From CAZBWE01 sp964568985 (GTDB lineage Bacteria; Planctomycetota; Phycisphaerae; Sedimentisphaerales; Anaerobacaceae), in the NCBI GenBank assembly GCA_964568985.1, contig CAZMSP010000001.1, positions 1 to 64,000 of the forward strand: 64,000 bases of DNA, read 5' to 3'. A program made the position numbers and the translations under genes. Positions 35,757 through 44,011 of this stretch are shown piece after piece; within the stretch, counting starts at the first letter, position 1; the number at the start of each line of letters is the position of its first letter. The notes under the pieces were generated by a model. That model made no database searches, had not been told where the DNA came from, and worked only from the letters and a program-made list of their open reading frames with translations.

Positions 35757-37337
35757 CTATGGACTCTCATATCCTAACTCTCTGAGCACCTGTTCAGTTG
35801 GCACGCCCAGCTCTTTTTTAATTTGGGCCTCTTTTAGTTTTTCCGTCATATCTTCCGGCAGCGGGCTGGGGAAAATAACATCAATCTCTCTTTGGCACTC
35901 AGAGGTCTTGTAGATGTCAGCCTTATCGAGTATTGCCAGAACAAACCGGCAGATTTTTTTCAGCCCTTCGCTGTATGTAAATTTCTTCCGTTCGGTTTTG
36001 GACAGCATTCCCATAAGCGTTAGTCGAAGAGCAACCGCACTTGTCAGGTTGCCGAGCTTGCTCTTGAGAACCCCAGCTACAAGAGGCGTTACACCACTTG
36101 CTTTGTCCATCGCCTCCCTGATTTCAGCAATGTGTAAACTCTCACTTGGCGCCGCAGCATCTCCTCCAAACTCCTCAATAGCCGCATCTGGATTATCCGT
36201 GTACCACATCCTGCCTGGAGAGATGGGCCTGTCCTCAAAGCCCTCTATGCCTTTTCCAAGATACATCTTGAACGACTGGAACGTAATCCTGCTTGCCCTG
36301 TCGCTTAATCTCGTATTAAGCTCATCCTGCAGCGGTATCAGCGGCTCGGCATCACTTAGCCCCTCGTAATAATATGGCTGAGCGATATTCTGGATATGCA
36401 CCACCGGCAGAAATCCCCACGGTAATTCACCTTCCGCAACGAGCTGTTTGTCTTCATATCTCTGCCAGGCCGAGTCCGATGTAACCTCTGTTACCACTAC
36501 CACCTGCCGAGTATCGCCGCTTTGCCTGCCCCACGTAAACAGGTTGGAAAGAAAAGAGTTCTTCTTGGTCATCGCATTTCTTTTCTGGTAGAAGTGCTGC
36601 ACGTAGAACCTTGTTTTTTTGTAGTCGTTTTCATCCAGAACAGGCAGTGCTCTCGGTGCTTCAATCAGCTCAAGGCCGATTGTCCGTGCCAATTGCAGCA
36701 CATCTTCGAACGAAGTTTTTTTAGAGGGTGAGGAGGAAGAGAAGGAAGACGAAGTGCGTTCTAAGATATCTGTGCCAGGCCTGATTAGGCAGTCGACAAA
36801 ACCGTAAACACCTCCGAGCACCGCCATATCCTGGAAAAATCCGATTCCGCCGTTAGCCACAAAAACCGCCTTTAATATGGTTTCAATCTCTGAGCGTTTT
36901 TGGCTATCCGGCGACCTCGAAACAAAACTAATTGGTTTGCCGAACAAAAAGTCAACCGCTGCGTTTATTCGCCAGGCAATATCATTTTCAACAACTACTT
37001 CTTTTCGCTGCACATCTTTGACTGCCCGGCCGCCAAATACTCCAGCATCACTGCAATGCGCCAGGCCCGTTATCCTCGCAGGCAGACCATACTCCTGCGC
37101 CTGCACATAACACCTGCCTGATTCGCTCGTCCTTTTGTCGTAGCCGCTTATGCCATTTAGCTCATACGTCGGATTTGCATAATATTCCCACAGCTTTGTA
37201 AAGTGCTTCTGTATATCAACCGAGTGCTCATCAACAAGCCATTCGAGGAAATCCGCATCAAGCTCGTCAGGGCGAAGGCCCTGCTGTGGTTCCGACTCGC
37301 ACTCAGCCGAGTTAAAAATATCAAGCTCAAATCCCAT
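35757..37337 (-). CDS. Phage portal protein (SPP1 gp6-like)
   Basis: A 526-residue portal, the dodecameric ring through which DNA enters the head. The segments FLFGKPISFVSRSPDSQKRS and WGFLPVVHIQNIAQPYYYEGLSDAEPL, and the C-terminal helix block SGVTPLVAGVLKSKLGNLTSAVALRL, are typical of SPP1 gp6-type portals. The ATG at 37337 has GGAG seven bases upstream; a longer frame would run into a CATTGCGAGC repeat. Residues LRPDELDAD are encoded by a CGTCAGGGCGAAGGCCCTG repeat, and TSSSFSSSSPSKK near residue 200 is a low-complexity insert. Confidence 0.85.
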   Translation of the reverse strand: MGFELDIFNSAECESEPQQGLRPDELDADFLEWLVDEHSVDIQKHFTKLWEYYANPTYELNGISGYDKRTSESGRCYVQAQEYGLPARITGLAHCSDAGVFGGRAVKDVQRKEVVVENDIAWRINAAVDFLFGKPISFVSRSPDSQKRSEIETILKAVFVANGGIGFFQDMAVLGGVYGFVDCLIRPGTDILERTSSSFSSSSPSKKTSFEDVLQLARTIGLELIEAPRALPVLDENDYKKTRFYVQHFYQKRNAMTKKNSFLSNLFTWGRQSGDTRQVVVVTEVTSDSAWQRYEDKQLVAEGELPWGFLPVVHIQNIAQPYYYEGLSDAEPLIPLQDELNTRLSDRASRITFQSFKMYLGKGIEGFEDRPISPGRMWYTDNPDAAIEEFGGDAAAPSESLHIAEIREAMDKASGVTPLVAGVLKSKLGNLTSAVALRLTLMGMLSKTERKKFTYSEGLKKICRFVLAILDKADIYKTSECQREIDVIFPSPLPEDMTEKLKEAQIKKELGVPTEQVLRELGYESP

Positions 37338-37368
37338 ATCTATCTCCACTTTCGAGTATCCAACTATC

Positions 37369-37451
37369 GTCATTGCGAGCGTTAGCGAAGCAATCTCACT
37401 CGTCCACTCACTTGAGATTGCCACGGCCTGCAAGGCAGGCCTCGCAATGAT
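37369..37451. repeat. CATTGCGAGC palindromic repeat upstream of portal
   Basis: GTCATTGCGAGC then GAAGCAATCTC on the left, GAGATTGCC and CTCGCAATGAT on the right: an 83-base imperfect hairpin. Relatives are at 52858-52884 (half) and 54637-54730. It is followed by TCCGCCGAAGGCGGA at about 37469-37483. Confidence 0.85.
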
Positions 37452-37510
37452 ACACGAGCATCGAGCTTTATCCGCCGAAGGCGGAATCAAAGCTCTCTGT
37501 AATTGGATGA

Positions 37511-37645
37511 ACCTGCGTATTTGGTCGAAAATTGGCTAATTTTTTAAGGTGGGATTTTGCGTAAGTGTTTGTAAGAGAAGGAATAAAAATTTTTTTGAAA
37601 AATTCGATTTTTGCGCGCAACTACCTGCGTATTTGGTCGAAAATT
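37511..37645. repeat. 23-base perfect direct repeats flanking an AT-rich stretch
   Basis: ACCTGCGTATTTGGTCGAAA plus ATT occurs at 37511-37533 and again at 37623-37645, 112 bases apart. The region 37338-37712 has no gene. It lies exactly where the structural genes end and the non-phage cargo begins. Confidence 0.85.
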
Positions 37646-37712
37646 TTTTATATGTCTATATATAGCGGCTACTTATAGCAGATTCTTTTGTAATCCCTTG
37701 TGGTTTAAGGAC

Positions 37713-38516
37713 TTAGAACCAAGAGCCGGAAATCAGATATCGAGAATCAAGCATCGAGTGCCAAGATCTGCGTCTTTTCCTCAACACCAATCCGCCTATG
37801 CCGAGCAGCAAGAGAGTTGTAGGTTCCGGAATAAGAACAATTCTGGCATCGTTGCCGATATAAAAATCATTATCAAATAGTTCACCGCTTAAAAGCGTGC
37901 CCGTCAGGTGCCTAAGGGGTTCATAGTCAGGCAAGCCACCATAGATACTGGTAAGTTCTCCGTAACCTAATGGCTGACCATCGACGGCAAAATCATAGCC
38001 GAATATTCGTATCTTACTCTGCCCCCATAGTCTCAAGTCACCGCTTATTGTTCCGCCGAAGACATTTATTTGGCCGGAGCTAGAGCTGACAAGGTCTCCT
38101 ATTGATCCGCCGGAGATATCTGCGTGGCTGGATTCCCAACTGACAAGACCATATATAAAGCCGCCGGAGATATTTAGCTGGCTGGAACCCCAACTGTCAA
38201 GCCGATCTTCTATTGAACCGCCGGAGATATCTACCTGGCTAAAATCCCAGCTTTCAAGAAAGCCTACTGAGCCGCCGAGGATATTTATTCTGCTGTGTTC
38301 ACATCCAATAAGGGCTCTGGCGTGCGCACCAGCCAGCCAGTTTACTGTGGTGTACATATATGGTGTCTGAGAGTCCACGTAGACATAGTCGATGATTTGA
38401 TAGTCGATGTCGTGTGTCAGGCCATCTTTGAATTCTATTAACGCATGTGCCGGGCAAGCGCACAGTAACAATACGACCGCTGCAATAAATATTGTCTTTA
38501 TACCCTTCACCTTCAC
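37713..38516 (-). CDS. PEP-CTERM protein with repeated beta-solenoid
   Basis: A 267-residue exported protein. It has a signal peptide (IFIAAVVLLLCACPAHA), then a solenoid of about 22-24-residue repeats on the plan SQVDISGGSI..LDSWGSS between about 75 and 170. The C-terminal sorting signal is IPEPTTLLLLGIGGLVLRKRR, the substrate motif for exosortase-type processing. About 17 residues after the signal are encoded by a heptamer repeat read-through. The start is GTG with GAGGAGG upstream. It is non-phage cargo next to the portal gene. A promoter-leader module lies at 38633-38706. Confidence 0.88.
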   Translation of the reverse strand: MKVKGIKTIFIAAVVLLLCACPAHALIEFKDGLTHDIDYQIIDYVYVDSQTPYMYTTVNWLAGAHARALIGCEHSRINILGGSVGFLESWDFSQVDISGGSIEDRLDSWGSSQLNISGGFIYGLVSWESSHADISGGSIGDLVSSSSGQINVFGGTISGDLRLWGQSKIRIFGYDFAVDGQPLGYGELTSIYGGLPDYEPLRHLTGTLLSGELFDNDFYIGNDARIVLIPEPTTLLLLGIGGLVLRKRRRSWHSMLDSRYLISGSWF

Positions 38517-38632
38517 ACCTCCTCAAACTTCCTGCCACAAAGGCACTAATTGCCTGATTTCCTGATATCCTGCTTTTCCGTCCGTGTGAAATTAAGAAAT
38601 GCTCGCCTCGGCATAGCCAAAGGCGAAGCGGG

Positions 38633-38706
38633 GCCGCTCCTCCTCTGAACGACTAAAATATCTAATATTTATTGTAGACTATCCCTGAGAAATGTCAAGA
38701 AAAAAT
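38633..38706 (-). promoter_or_regulatory. Promoter-leader module, copy 1 (drives PEP-CTERM gene)
   Basis: On the minus strand TTGACA is followed after 16 bases by TACAAT, then a conserved leader with CGTTCAGAGGAGGAGCGGC. A near-identical 74-base copy is at 57954-58027, where no gene follows. Distance to the GTG at 38516 is about 115 bases. Confidence 0.75.
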
Positions 38707-38707
38707 T

Positions 38708-38868
38708 TCTCGATTCTCGATCCCCGATTCTCGTCAAGTATCGAGCATCCAGCATCGCTTGTCCGCCGAAGCTTTAGCGAAGGGGGAAGCATCGAGTATC
38801 CAGTATCCAGCTTTATCCGCCGAAGGTGGAATCCAGTATCCAGCATCGAGAATCAAGCATCGAGGTCA
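38708..38868. repeat. Large heptamer-period tract with embedded GCCG palindromes
   Basis: Units such as AGTATCG, AGCATCC, AGCATCG and AGTATCC alternate with CCGCCGAAGGYGGA-type palindromes at about 38762 and 38818. This is the longest repeat tract of the window and ends at the stop of the kinase gene. No gene lies in it. Confidence 0.85.
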
Positions 38869-39855
38869 TCACTCCGGCTCTTGTTTTTGCAATAGCTCGA
38901 TAATCTCCGCTTTAGTTGGCATCGCCTCAATCGAGCCGAACTTCGTGCAGGCAAGCGCCCCTGCCGCAGATGCAAATTTTACCGCACCTCTTACATCATC
39001 CTTTACCGCACAATAGGCAGCCAGAGCACCGGCGAATGCATTGCCTCTGCCCGTTTGGTCAACAAGGTCAACCTCAAAGGCCGGAATATGGTCGGCGCCA
39101 GCCCTGTCAACAACCATACAGCCGCGCTTGCCCATCGTTATGACGGCACAGCCCACTCCACGAGCTACAAGGTCGGAGCCAATCATCTTGGCGGTTCGCA
39201 TACTTGCGTCAGACTGGTCGGTAATCTCGGCTGCTTCGTAAAGATTCGGGATGAGGATATCGACCGAGAAATACTCGCTTGGCGAATCGTGAGTTTCCTG
39301 GCTGACCCCGCCCTTGCTAAGGGCGAGGCTGGGCTGTTCTATCGGCCTAACAGGGTCGAAAATAACCTTTGTGCCGTGAACTTCCGCGCAGCGAATGGCC
39401 CTTACAATCGCATCTTGCGGCAATCGGCCATGTATCAGACACACATCAGCTTCAAAGATAAGCTGCTCGGCAAAGTCGATATCCTTTGGTTGTAGAGCGC
39501 TGTTTGCTCCTGTGTAGTAACAGACAGCGTTTTCACCTTCGGCATTAACCAGCGTTACAACAACGCCGGTGTTTTTGGCCTCAGCGGTAAAAACAAAGTC
39601 GGTATTGACGTTGAACTCAGCCAGACTTGTCTTGGCCATTTGGGCAAATGCATCGCCGCCGACCTTGCTGATAAGATGCACTTCGCAGCCGCACAGAGCT
39701 GCTTGTACCGCCTGATTAGGTCCCGGGCCGGTAGCTGTATAGGAAAGTGACGAGCCGGAAACGCTCTGTCCTGGCGATGGGATTTGGCTGCACTTTATCG
39801 CCATATCCACGTAGGTGGCGCCAACCACTACTGCTTTGGGAGTCCTTCCCGACAT
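38869..39855 (-). CDS. PfkB-family sugar/nucleoside kinase-like, catalytic motif degenerate
   Basis: A 328-residue ribokinase-fold protein. The N-terminal motif that should read GGKGxNQA is TGPGPNQAVQAA, and the C-terminal signature normally DTTGAGDAFVGAL is DQTGRGNAFAGALA, so the catalytic Asp of GAGD is Asn. The rest of the fold (VVVGATYVDMAI, IFDPVRP, VITMGKRGCMVV) is well kept. It may be a sugar-binding pseudokinase or have altered chemistry. QPSLALSKGGVS (about residue 180) is encoded by a CGCCCTTGCTAAGGGCG repeat. A good promoter lies at 39940-39968. Confidence 0.85.
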   Translation of the reverse strand: MSGRTPKAVVVGATYVDMAIKCSQIPSPGQSVSGSSLSYTATGPGPNQAVQAALCGCEVHLISKVGGDAFAQMAKTSLAEFNVNTDFVFTAEAKNTGVVVTLVNAEGENAVCYYTGANSALQPKDIDFAEQLIFEADVCLIHGRLPQDAIVRAIRCAEVHGTKVIFDPVRPIEQPSLALSKGGVSQETHDSPSEYFSVDILIPNLYEAAEITDQSDASMRTAKMIGSDLVARGVGCAVITMGKRGCMVVDRAGADHIPAFEVDLVDQTGRGNAFAGALAAYCAVKDDVRGAVKFASAAGALACTKFGSIEAMPTKAEIIELLQKQEPE

Positions 39856-39939
39856 CTTTTATATCCACTCGTCAGGGCGAAGCCCACCGTAGCCCGAGGC
39901 CCTGCCGTAGTATTGAAAATCTGTTCGATTTCTACCCTT

Positions 39940-39968
39940 AGTATAACCTCCCACTTAGCAATCGTCAA
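39940..39968 (-). promoter_or_regulatory. Sigma-70-like promoter of the PfkB-like gene
   Basis: On the minus strand TTGACG (39968-39963) and TATACT (39945-39940) are separated by exactly 17 bases. The predicted leader is about 80 bases. The inverted repeat at 40022-40057 lies about 55 bases upstream, the same order as at 5094 and 8240. Confidence 0.75.
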
Positions 39969-40021
39969 GATGGCTTATGCCGATGTAAAATCTTTTCCTT
40001 TTACTTGCTTTGTGTTTTCGT

Positions 40022-40057
40022 GCCCCGTGAGAACTTGACGTCTTGTTTCTAACGGGG
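40022..40057. repeat. Inverted repeat related to CCCGTTAGAAA element (copy C)
   Basis: GCCCCGTGAGAA at 40022-40033 and TTTCTAACGGGGC at 40045-40057. The right arm is identical to copies A and B; the left arm has one base missing or changed. The spacer is shorter than in A and B. It lies between the unknown gene at 40088 and the kinase promoter. Confidence 0.7.
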
Positions 40058-40087
40058 CGTGGCTGAAGTTCACTTTGAAAAAACGGG

Positions 40088-40831
40088 TTAATATTCGTTA
40101 TTCAAAAATTTGATTAGCTCATCGGGAACATAGTCGTTGGCAAATACAAGGATGTCATTTATATCAGCCTTCGTTAGATTGTCCTTGGTTTGCCGGTTGT
40201 TAATATCGACGTTTACAATCAGGCCGAACCTCATATCTCCGTCATATTCTATAGCTTTTTTACCTTTTTGTTCTGCATGGGTTGGCCTTATTTCCAGATT
40301 GACATTTTTGTCTTGGGTAGGTGTCTGAAGGCGAATAGTTAGATTTTGTATCTTCTCTCTCCAGACGTCATTTTTCAGGTTGCTGGCGAGAATCTGGGCG
40401 GAATTGACTTCGCCTGTGTCGAAAACCAATTCGTTAATCACACCAACACGCGGCACTTTTTTGTTTGCAAATGCATTTCTTAATTCATCGAGGGCTTTAC
40501 GAAATATTTTATCTTTTTCTGGGATATCTATATTCTGCACTTCGTTAATGAACAGTCGCTGTGGAAATGTGAAAAAAGGCCCTCGTGCGGTTAATAGAAA
40601 TGTTGGCAGTTCGATTTGCTTATCGCCGGATAAGACGAAAGTTTTTTGCACTCGAAGCTGACTGGGTCCTGACACTATGGTCTCAAACGCCTGTGGGAAC
40701 TGCTCAATGAGCCGGTTGCAGAAGTCCTGCAGTTCTGTTTTGTCGCCCTTGACGGATATGGCGGGCCGAATATCCACGCCATATTTGACCACATGCTGTG
40801 ATATTTTGTCTTTGTCAAACTGATAGTTCAT
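40088..40831 (-). CDS. Hypothetical protein, 247 residues
   Basis: No family recognised. The protein is soluble with mixed alpha/beta pattern, starts MNYQFDKDKISQHVVKYGVD, and has a beta-rich middle (VQKTFVLSGDKQIELPTFLL) and an acidic end DINDILVFANDYVPDELIKF. The C-terminal third has RFGLIVNVDINNRQ. It is flanked by the divergent GYD gene and the kinase gene; codon use and AT content look like its chromosomal neighbours rather than the tail genes. No signal peptide or membrane segment. Confidence 0.7.
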   Translation of the reverse strand: MNYQFDKDKISQHVVKYGVDIRPAISVKGDKTELQDFCNRLIEQFPQAFETIVSGPSQLRVQKTFVLSGDKQIELPTFLLTARGPFFTFPQRLFINEVQNIDIPEKDKIFRKALDELRNAFANKKVPRVGVINELVFDTGEVNSAQILASNLKNDVWREKIQNLTIRLQTPTQDKNVNLEIRPTHAEQKGKKAIEYDGDMRFGLIVNVDINNRQTKDNLTKADINDILVFANDYVPDELIKFLNNEY

Positions 40832-41040
40832 ATTTTTGCCACCAAAGGTTTTGACCTTTTACAGTGTATAAGAGATTTTATCAAAAGTCAAAGAAAACAA
40901 AAGGCGGCAAATTTATTGCTGGTTTTCATCATGAAAAAATAATCTGCAACTTTGGGCATTTCACGCTTTCAGTTTGCTTATGCCGGTATAAAATAGCTGG
41001 ATAGTGGTTGAAATCGGATGCCAGAGAAAGGAGACTAATT

Positions 41041-41343
41041 ATGGCTACATTCATATCTCTTGTAAATTTCACCGAGCAGGGTGTGCGGAATTTCGATGCT
41101 ACCGCCGACAGGGCGGCTAAATTCGGAGCTATGGCCGAGGGCGTGGGTGTAAAAATGAAAGAGATCTATTGGACAATAGGGGCTCACGATGCGGTGATGA
41201 TTTTGGAGGCCCCTGATGATAAGGCGGTCGCTGCGGCATTACTTGGGCTTGCATCGCTTGGAAATGTGAGGACGCAGACCCTGCCAGCCTTTAGTTCGAC
41301 AGAAGTAAAAGAGATTATTTCCAAGGTGCCAAAAGCTAATTGA
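41041..41343 (+). CDS. GYD-domain protein
   Basis: A 100-residue protein of the GYD family (alpha/beta-barrel-like small domains). MATFISLVNFTEQGVRNF, then EIYWTIGAHDAVMILEAPDD and LASLGNVRTQTLPAF match the family; the name-giving G-x-D is GAHD here. Start at ATG 41041 with AAAGGAGA ten bases upstream (the longer frame lacks this). Members are small stand-alone proteins of uncertain function. It is the only plus-strand gene within the cargo. Confidence 0.85.
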   Translation: MATFISLVNFTEQGVRNFDATADRAAKFGAMAEGVGVKMKEIYWTIGAHDAVMILEAPDDKAVAAALLGLASLGNVRTQTLPAFSSTEVKEIISKVPKAN

Positions 41344-41410
41344 TAGAAAGACTTTGTTTGGTTTCAGACATTTCAGACTTGCAGATGGGAATTGCCGGCA
41401 AAGTATCGCC

Positions 41411-42067
41411 TTATTTGCGGCGACGCAGGGGAAGTCCGCCGAGGCAAAAAAGAAGTACAGTTGCCGGCTCAGGAATGGATGTTATTGTTAAATCAGCCGC
41501 TGGCGGAAATTCCAAAGAATTAAAAGACAAATATGGGCCATTTACCGCAATTGTAGAGGGAATTGCAAATTGGAAATTAAATCCGGCAAAATCATCGCCG
41601 TTAGCATATAAATCCTTTATGACATCTGTAACATCCAAGGTGATAAATGGTTCCAGCGAATACTCAAATGAGGTAAAAAAAGAACCTGCGTTAAAGTCAT
41701 CCAGTGACAATAAGCCATCGCCTGTATAGGTAAATACGTCAATCGTAAAAGGATAGGGCTGTTCTGAGCTATGGACGTTTAATGATAGTTGTGCCTGCAC
41801 TATAGGCACCGGTATTGCGGGAAGAGCGAACTCGATAATTCCGCGGTCTTCAAACGGCAACGAAGGACGTTCAACATCTAGTACTTGAACGGCAACGCCA
41901 TCTCCAATATAGTCTGGAATACCGTCTTTGAGTGAGTATAGTCCATCCCGAATAGATCCATCTACATTAGGCATTAATGAGACCGCGATAGCCGGCTGAC
42001 TTTCAGTAAGTACCGAAAAAGCCAATATAATCGCAAATGTGAGCGCTTTAATCAGTCGTGTTTTCAT
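41411..42067 (-). CDS. PEP-CTERM-anchored extracellular protein
   Basis: A 218-residue exported protein. It has a signal peptide (ALTFAIILAFSVLTESQPAIA) and a beta-sandwich similar to DNRLRE/carbohydrate-binding-type domains (RGIIEFALPAIPVPIVQAQLSL). The C-terminal sorting signal is IPEPATVLLFCLGGLPLRRRK. The ATG at 42067 (MKTRLIK) has an AAAGGG site ten bases upstream and directly precedes a proper signal peptide, unlike the longer frame. Upstream at 42201-42206 a TTGACA reads leftwards. It is cargo between the capsid and packaging genes, together with the first PEP-CTERM gene. Confidence 0.87.
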   Translation of the reverse strand: MKTRLIKALTFAIILAFSVLTESQPAIAVSLMPNVDGSIRDGLYSLKDGIPDYIGDGVAVQVLDVERPSLPFEDRGIIEFALPAIPVPIVQAQLSLNVHSSEQPYPFTIDVFTYTGDGLLSLDDFNAGSFFTSFEYSLEPFITLDVTDVIKDLYANGDDFAGFNFQFAIPSTIAVNGPYLSFNSLEFPPAADLTITSIPEPATVLLFCLGGLPLRRRK

Positions 42068-42290
42068 CGTTATGACCCTTTCTACTCCGTTCTTGGGCAT
42101 TAAACAGCGATTTTGTGTGTAAAGCTTGGAATGGCCTTTGCCGAGCTTCCATACCCAGCCTTCCTTGGTAAGCATATATCTAAAAGGATAAAGTAGAAAA
42201 TGTCAAGGGAAAAATCGGCGGATGGAATTAATATCTTCTGGATGTGGTTTTGGCTGTTTGGGTGTAATTAACGAAGGAATAGGTAGAGAG

Positions 42291-42833
42291 CTAAATGAAG
42301 CCCTTGTTTTGGATAGAGTCTGTCTGGCCCTTATGAATCCATATCTCGCGAAATTTTTTGGTGTATTGCCGACCTAATCTGCTTTGAGTCAGGCCAATTT
42401 GGTCTAAAATCTCCTCTAATGAAATGCTTTGTTCGCCTTTTCCGAGTAAGCCGAGAACTTGGTAAACTGCTTTATCGCCAGAACATAAAAGGTACTGCTC
42501 GGAAGAGTTACATAGAAATGCCAAGGTTTCTTTTTCTCCAGCGTGAATTATAGCTTTGTACAATTCATTAAACTTATCAAGAAATGATTTTGCTGTAGAA
42601 GGTTCGATATCAAAAATGTTAACTTTGTCTTTGTATGATTCAAGATCTATTCTGACATCTTCGAATTCTTGGCTAGCCCATTTAGCTTCATTCGCTACTG
42701 TTTGCGAAATTGAAACATCACATCTTTTAAGAAACTCGTCCCAAATACCCAATTCAAAGAGCGTGATAATCGGCCCAGCGTCAAGTAACAGAAATTGAAA
42801 TTTTTTTATCCTTGAAATCCTCATCTTCCGCAA
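42291..42833 (-). CDS. PIN-domain-like nuclease (toxin candidate)
   Basis: A 180-residue PIN-like protein. LLLDAGPIITLFEL carries the first metal-binding Asp, ANEAKW the Glu and CSGDKAVYQVL the third Asp, as in VapC/DUF3368-type proteins. A C-terminal tail (LTQSRLGRQYTKKFREIW) is extra. The gene overlaps the preceding XRE-ImmA gene by 53 bases and no later ATG would keep the first Asp, so translation must start within the partner gene. By family it would cut RNA; pairing with an XRE-ImmA/IrrE protein points to a toxin-antitoxin or phage-response module. The target is unknown. Confidence 0.75.
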   Translation of the reverse strand: MRKMRISRIKKFQFLLLDAGPIITLFELGIWDEFLKRCDVSISQTVANEAKWASQEFEDVRIDLESYKDKVNIFDIEPSTAKSFLDKFNELYKAIIHAGEKETLAFLCNSSEQYLLCSGDKAVYQVLGLLGKGEQSISLEEILDQIGLTQSRLGRQYTKKFREIWIHKGQTDSIQNKGFI

Positions 42834-43881
42834 GATATTCCTGGGCCTTTTTATAACTTATTCCCATGTATTTAGCAAACTGCATAAGAGATAGTTTTCC
42901 TTCATTAAGAGCTCGCTGAGCCAAATCGCAATATCTTTCAGGCAATCTAGCCGGCTCATATGATGGCCTTGGCTTATGCGTTTGTGCAAGTCTTTTAGCA
43001 GCATCAAGGTATTTATCAGTCTCATCCTTTTGAATCTTGAAAAGTCGGGCTATTCGATAAACAAGCGCATCCAAAGAAACGTCAAATTCCCTTGCTATGT
43101 CGTCCAGTTTATCCAAGCTTGTCTGGCCTTCATCGTTCAGGCTCTGTTTAACTCTATCTTTAATAGATTCTTCCGGCATTAGAAGTCGACTTGCAAATGC
43201 ATTAGCAAGTTTATCCTCATCAATATCTGCGATTGTATTCTTGCCTCTAAAAATATTCCACGTCAAAATATGAAATAGTTCATGAGCGAGGTCATAACTT
43301 CGTCGCCATTGTTTGTTCTTGGCATTAAGAAGGATAGAAGGACCGAATTCTTTAGATACTACCGATATAGCACTTCCAGAGAAATCCAGATAGAATATTT
43401 TTATATAGTAGACTTCTTCCAGTCTACGTTTAAGAGATGCAATAGGTACGTCACCAAGACGGAATATATCCTGCACCTTCTTCGCGAATAATTCAGCTTG
43501 GTCATAATCAAATTTTTCAATTTCATTAATATCTGGCGCTGATAACCTAGGCTCTTTGACTTCGTCCATAAGTATCTCAAGATTGTGATATTGTTGGCAG
43601 AGTTGCTTAAATTCTACCTCAGTTTTCTTCCTTTCTTCATCGGTGCCCGGCTCGTCACGCCAGAGCATTATTTCTTCTGGCAGTAATTTATCAGTCAAAA
43701 AGAATTCTATCGTTTTTCTATAAACCTCGGCTAACTTGCTAAGATGCGAAAATTTTGGCTCTCGCTTGTTGTTTTCGAATTCACTAAGAGATGACTGGCC
43801 GATACCGCTTTCCTGAGAAGCTTTCTCTAATGTGTAACCGATAGATTCTCTCGCATTTTTTAACCTTTTGCCGATTTCCAT
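42781..43881 (-). CDS. XRE regulator fused to ImmA/IrrE metallopeptidase
   Basis: A 366-residue fusion: an N-terminal helix-turn-helix (about 3-60, IGYTLEKASQESGIGQSSLSEF with ENNKREPKFSHLSKLAE), a linker, and an ImmA/IrrE-like peptidase with the zinc motif DLAHELFHIL near residue 200. In phages and conjugative elements ImmA cleaves the repressor ImmR; fused forms (COG2856-like) act as regulators and antitoxins. Here it precedes and overlaps a PIN gene. GGAGG lies upstream of the ATG, and two TTCTG-N5-CAGAA operators flank the promoter (43895-43965), so autoregulation is likely. Confidence 0.88.
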   Translation of the reverse strand: MEIGKRLKNARESIGYTLEKASQESGIGQSSLSEFENNKREPKFSHLSKLAEVYRKTIEFFLTDKLLPEEIMLWRDEPGTDEERKKTEVEFKQLCQQYHNLEILMDEVKEPRLSAPDINEIEKFDYDQAELFAKKVQDIFRLGDVPIASLKRRLEEVYYIKIFYLDFSGSAISVVSKEFGPSILLNAKNKQWRRSYDLAHELFHILTWNIFRGKNTIADIDEDKLANAFASRLLMPEESIKDRVKQSLNDEGQTSLDKLDDIAREFDVSLDALVYRIARLFKIQKDETDKYLDAAKRLAQTHKPRPSYEPARLPERYCDLAQRALNEGKLSLMQFAKYMGISYKKAQEYLAEDEDFKDKKISISVT

Positions 43882-43894
43882 ATTTGACCTCCAA

Positions 43895-43965
43895 ATTCTG
43901 TTTCCCAGAATATTATACGATATTTTGATCGTAATCCTTTAAGAAATTTTCTGAAATACAGAAAA
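43895..43965 (-). promoter_or_regulatory. Autoregulated promoter with twin TTCTG-N5-CAGAA operators
   Basis: ATTCTG/CAGAAT at 43895-43911 and TTTTCTG/CAGAAAA at 43947-43965 share the core TTCTG-N5-CAGAA. Between them are TATAAT on the minus strand (43917-43912) and a third inverted repeat ACGAT-N6-ATCGT (43917-43932) covering the promoter. The arrangement is expected for a dimeric XRE repressor. Confidence 0.8.
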
Positions 43966-44011
43966 TTTTAAACATTTCCGCGTTTTTAGGCGGATTTCTA
44001 AGCTTTTTCTT

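Noticed and set aside
38708..38868. Possible CRISPR array
   Set aside because: Units are 7 bases and degenerate, with no unique spacers of 25-45 bases and no cas genes.
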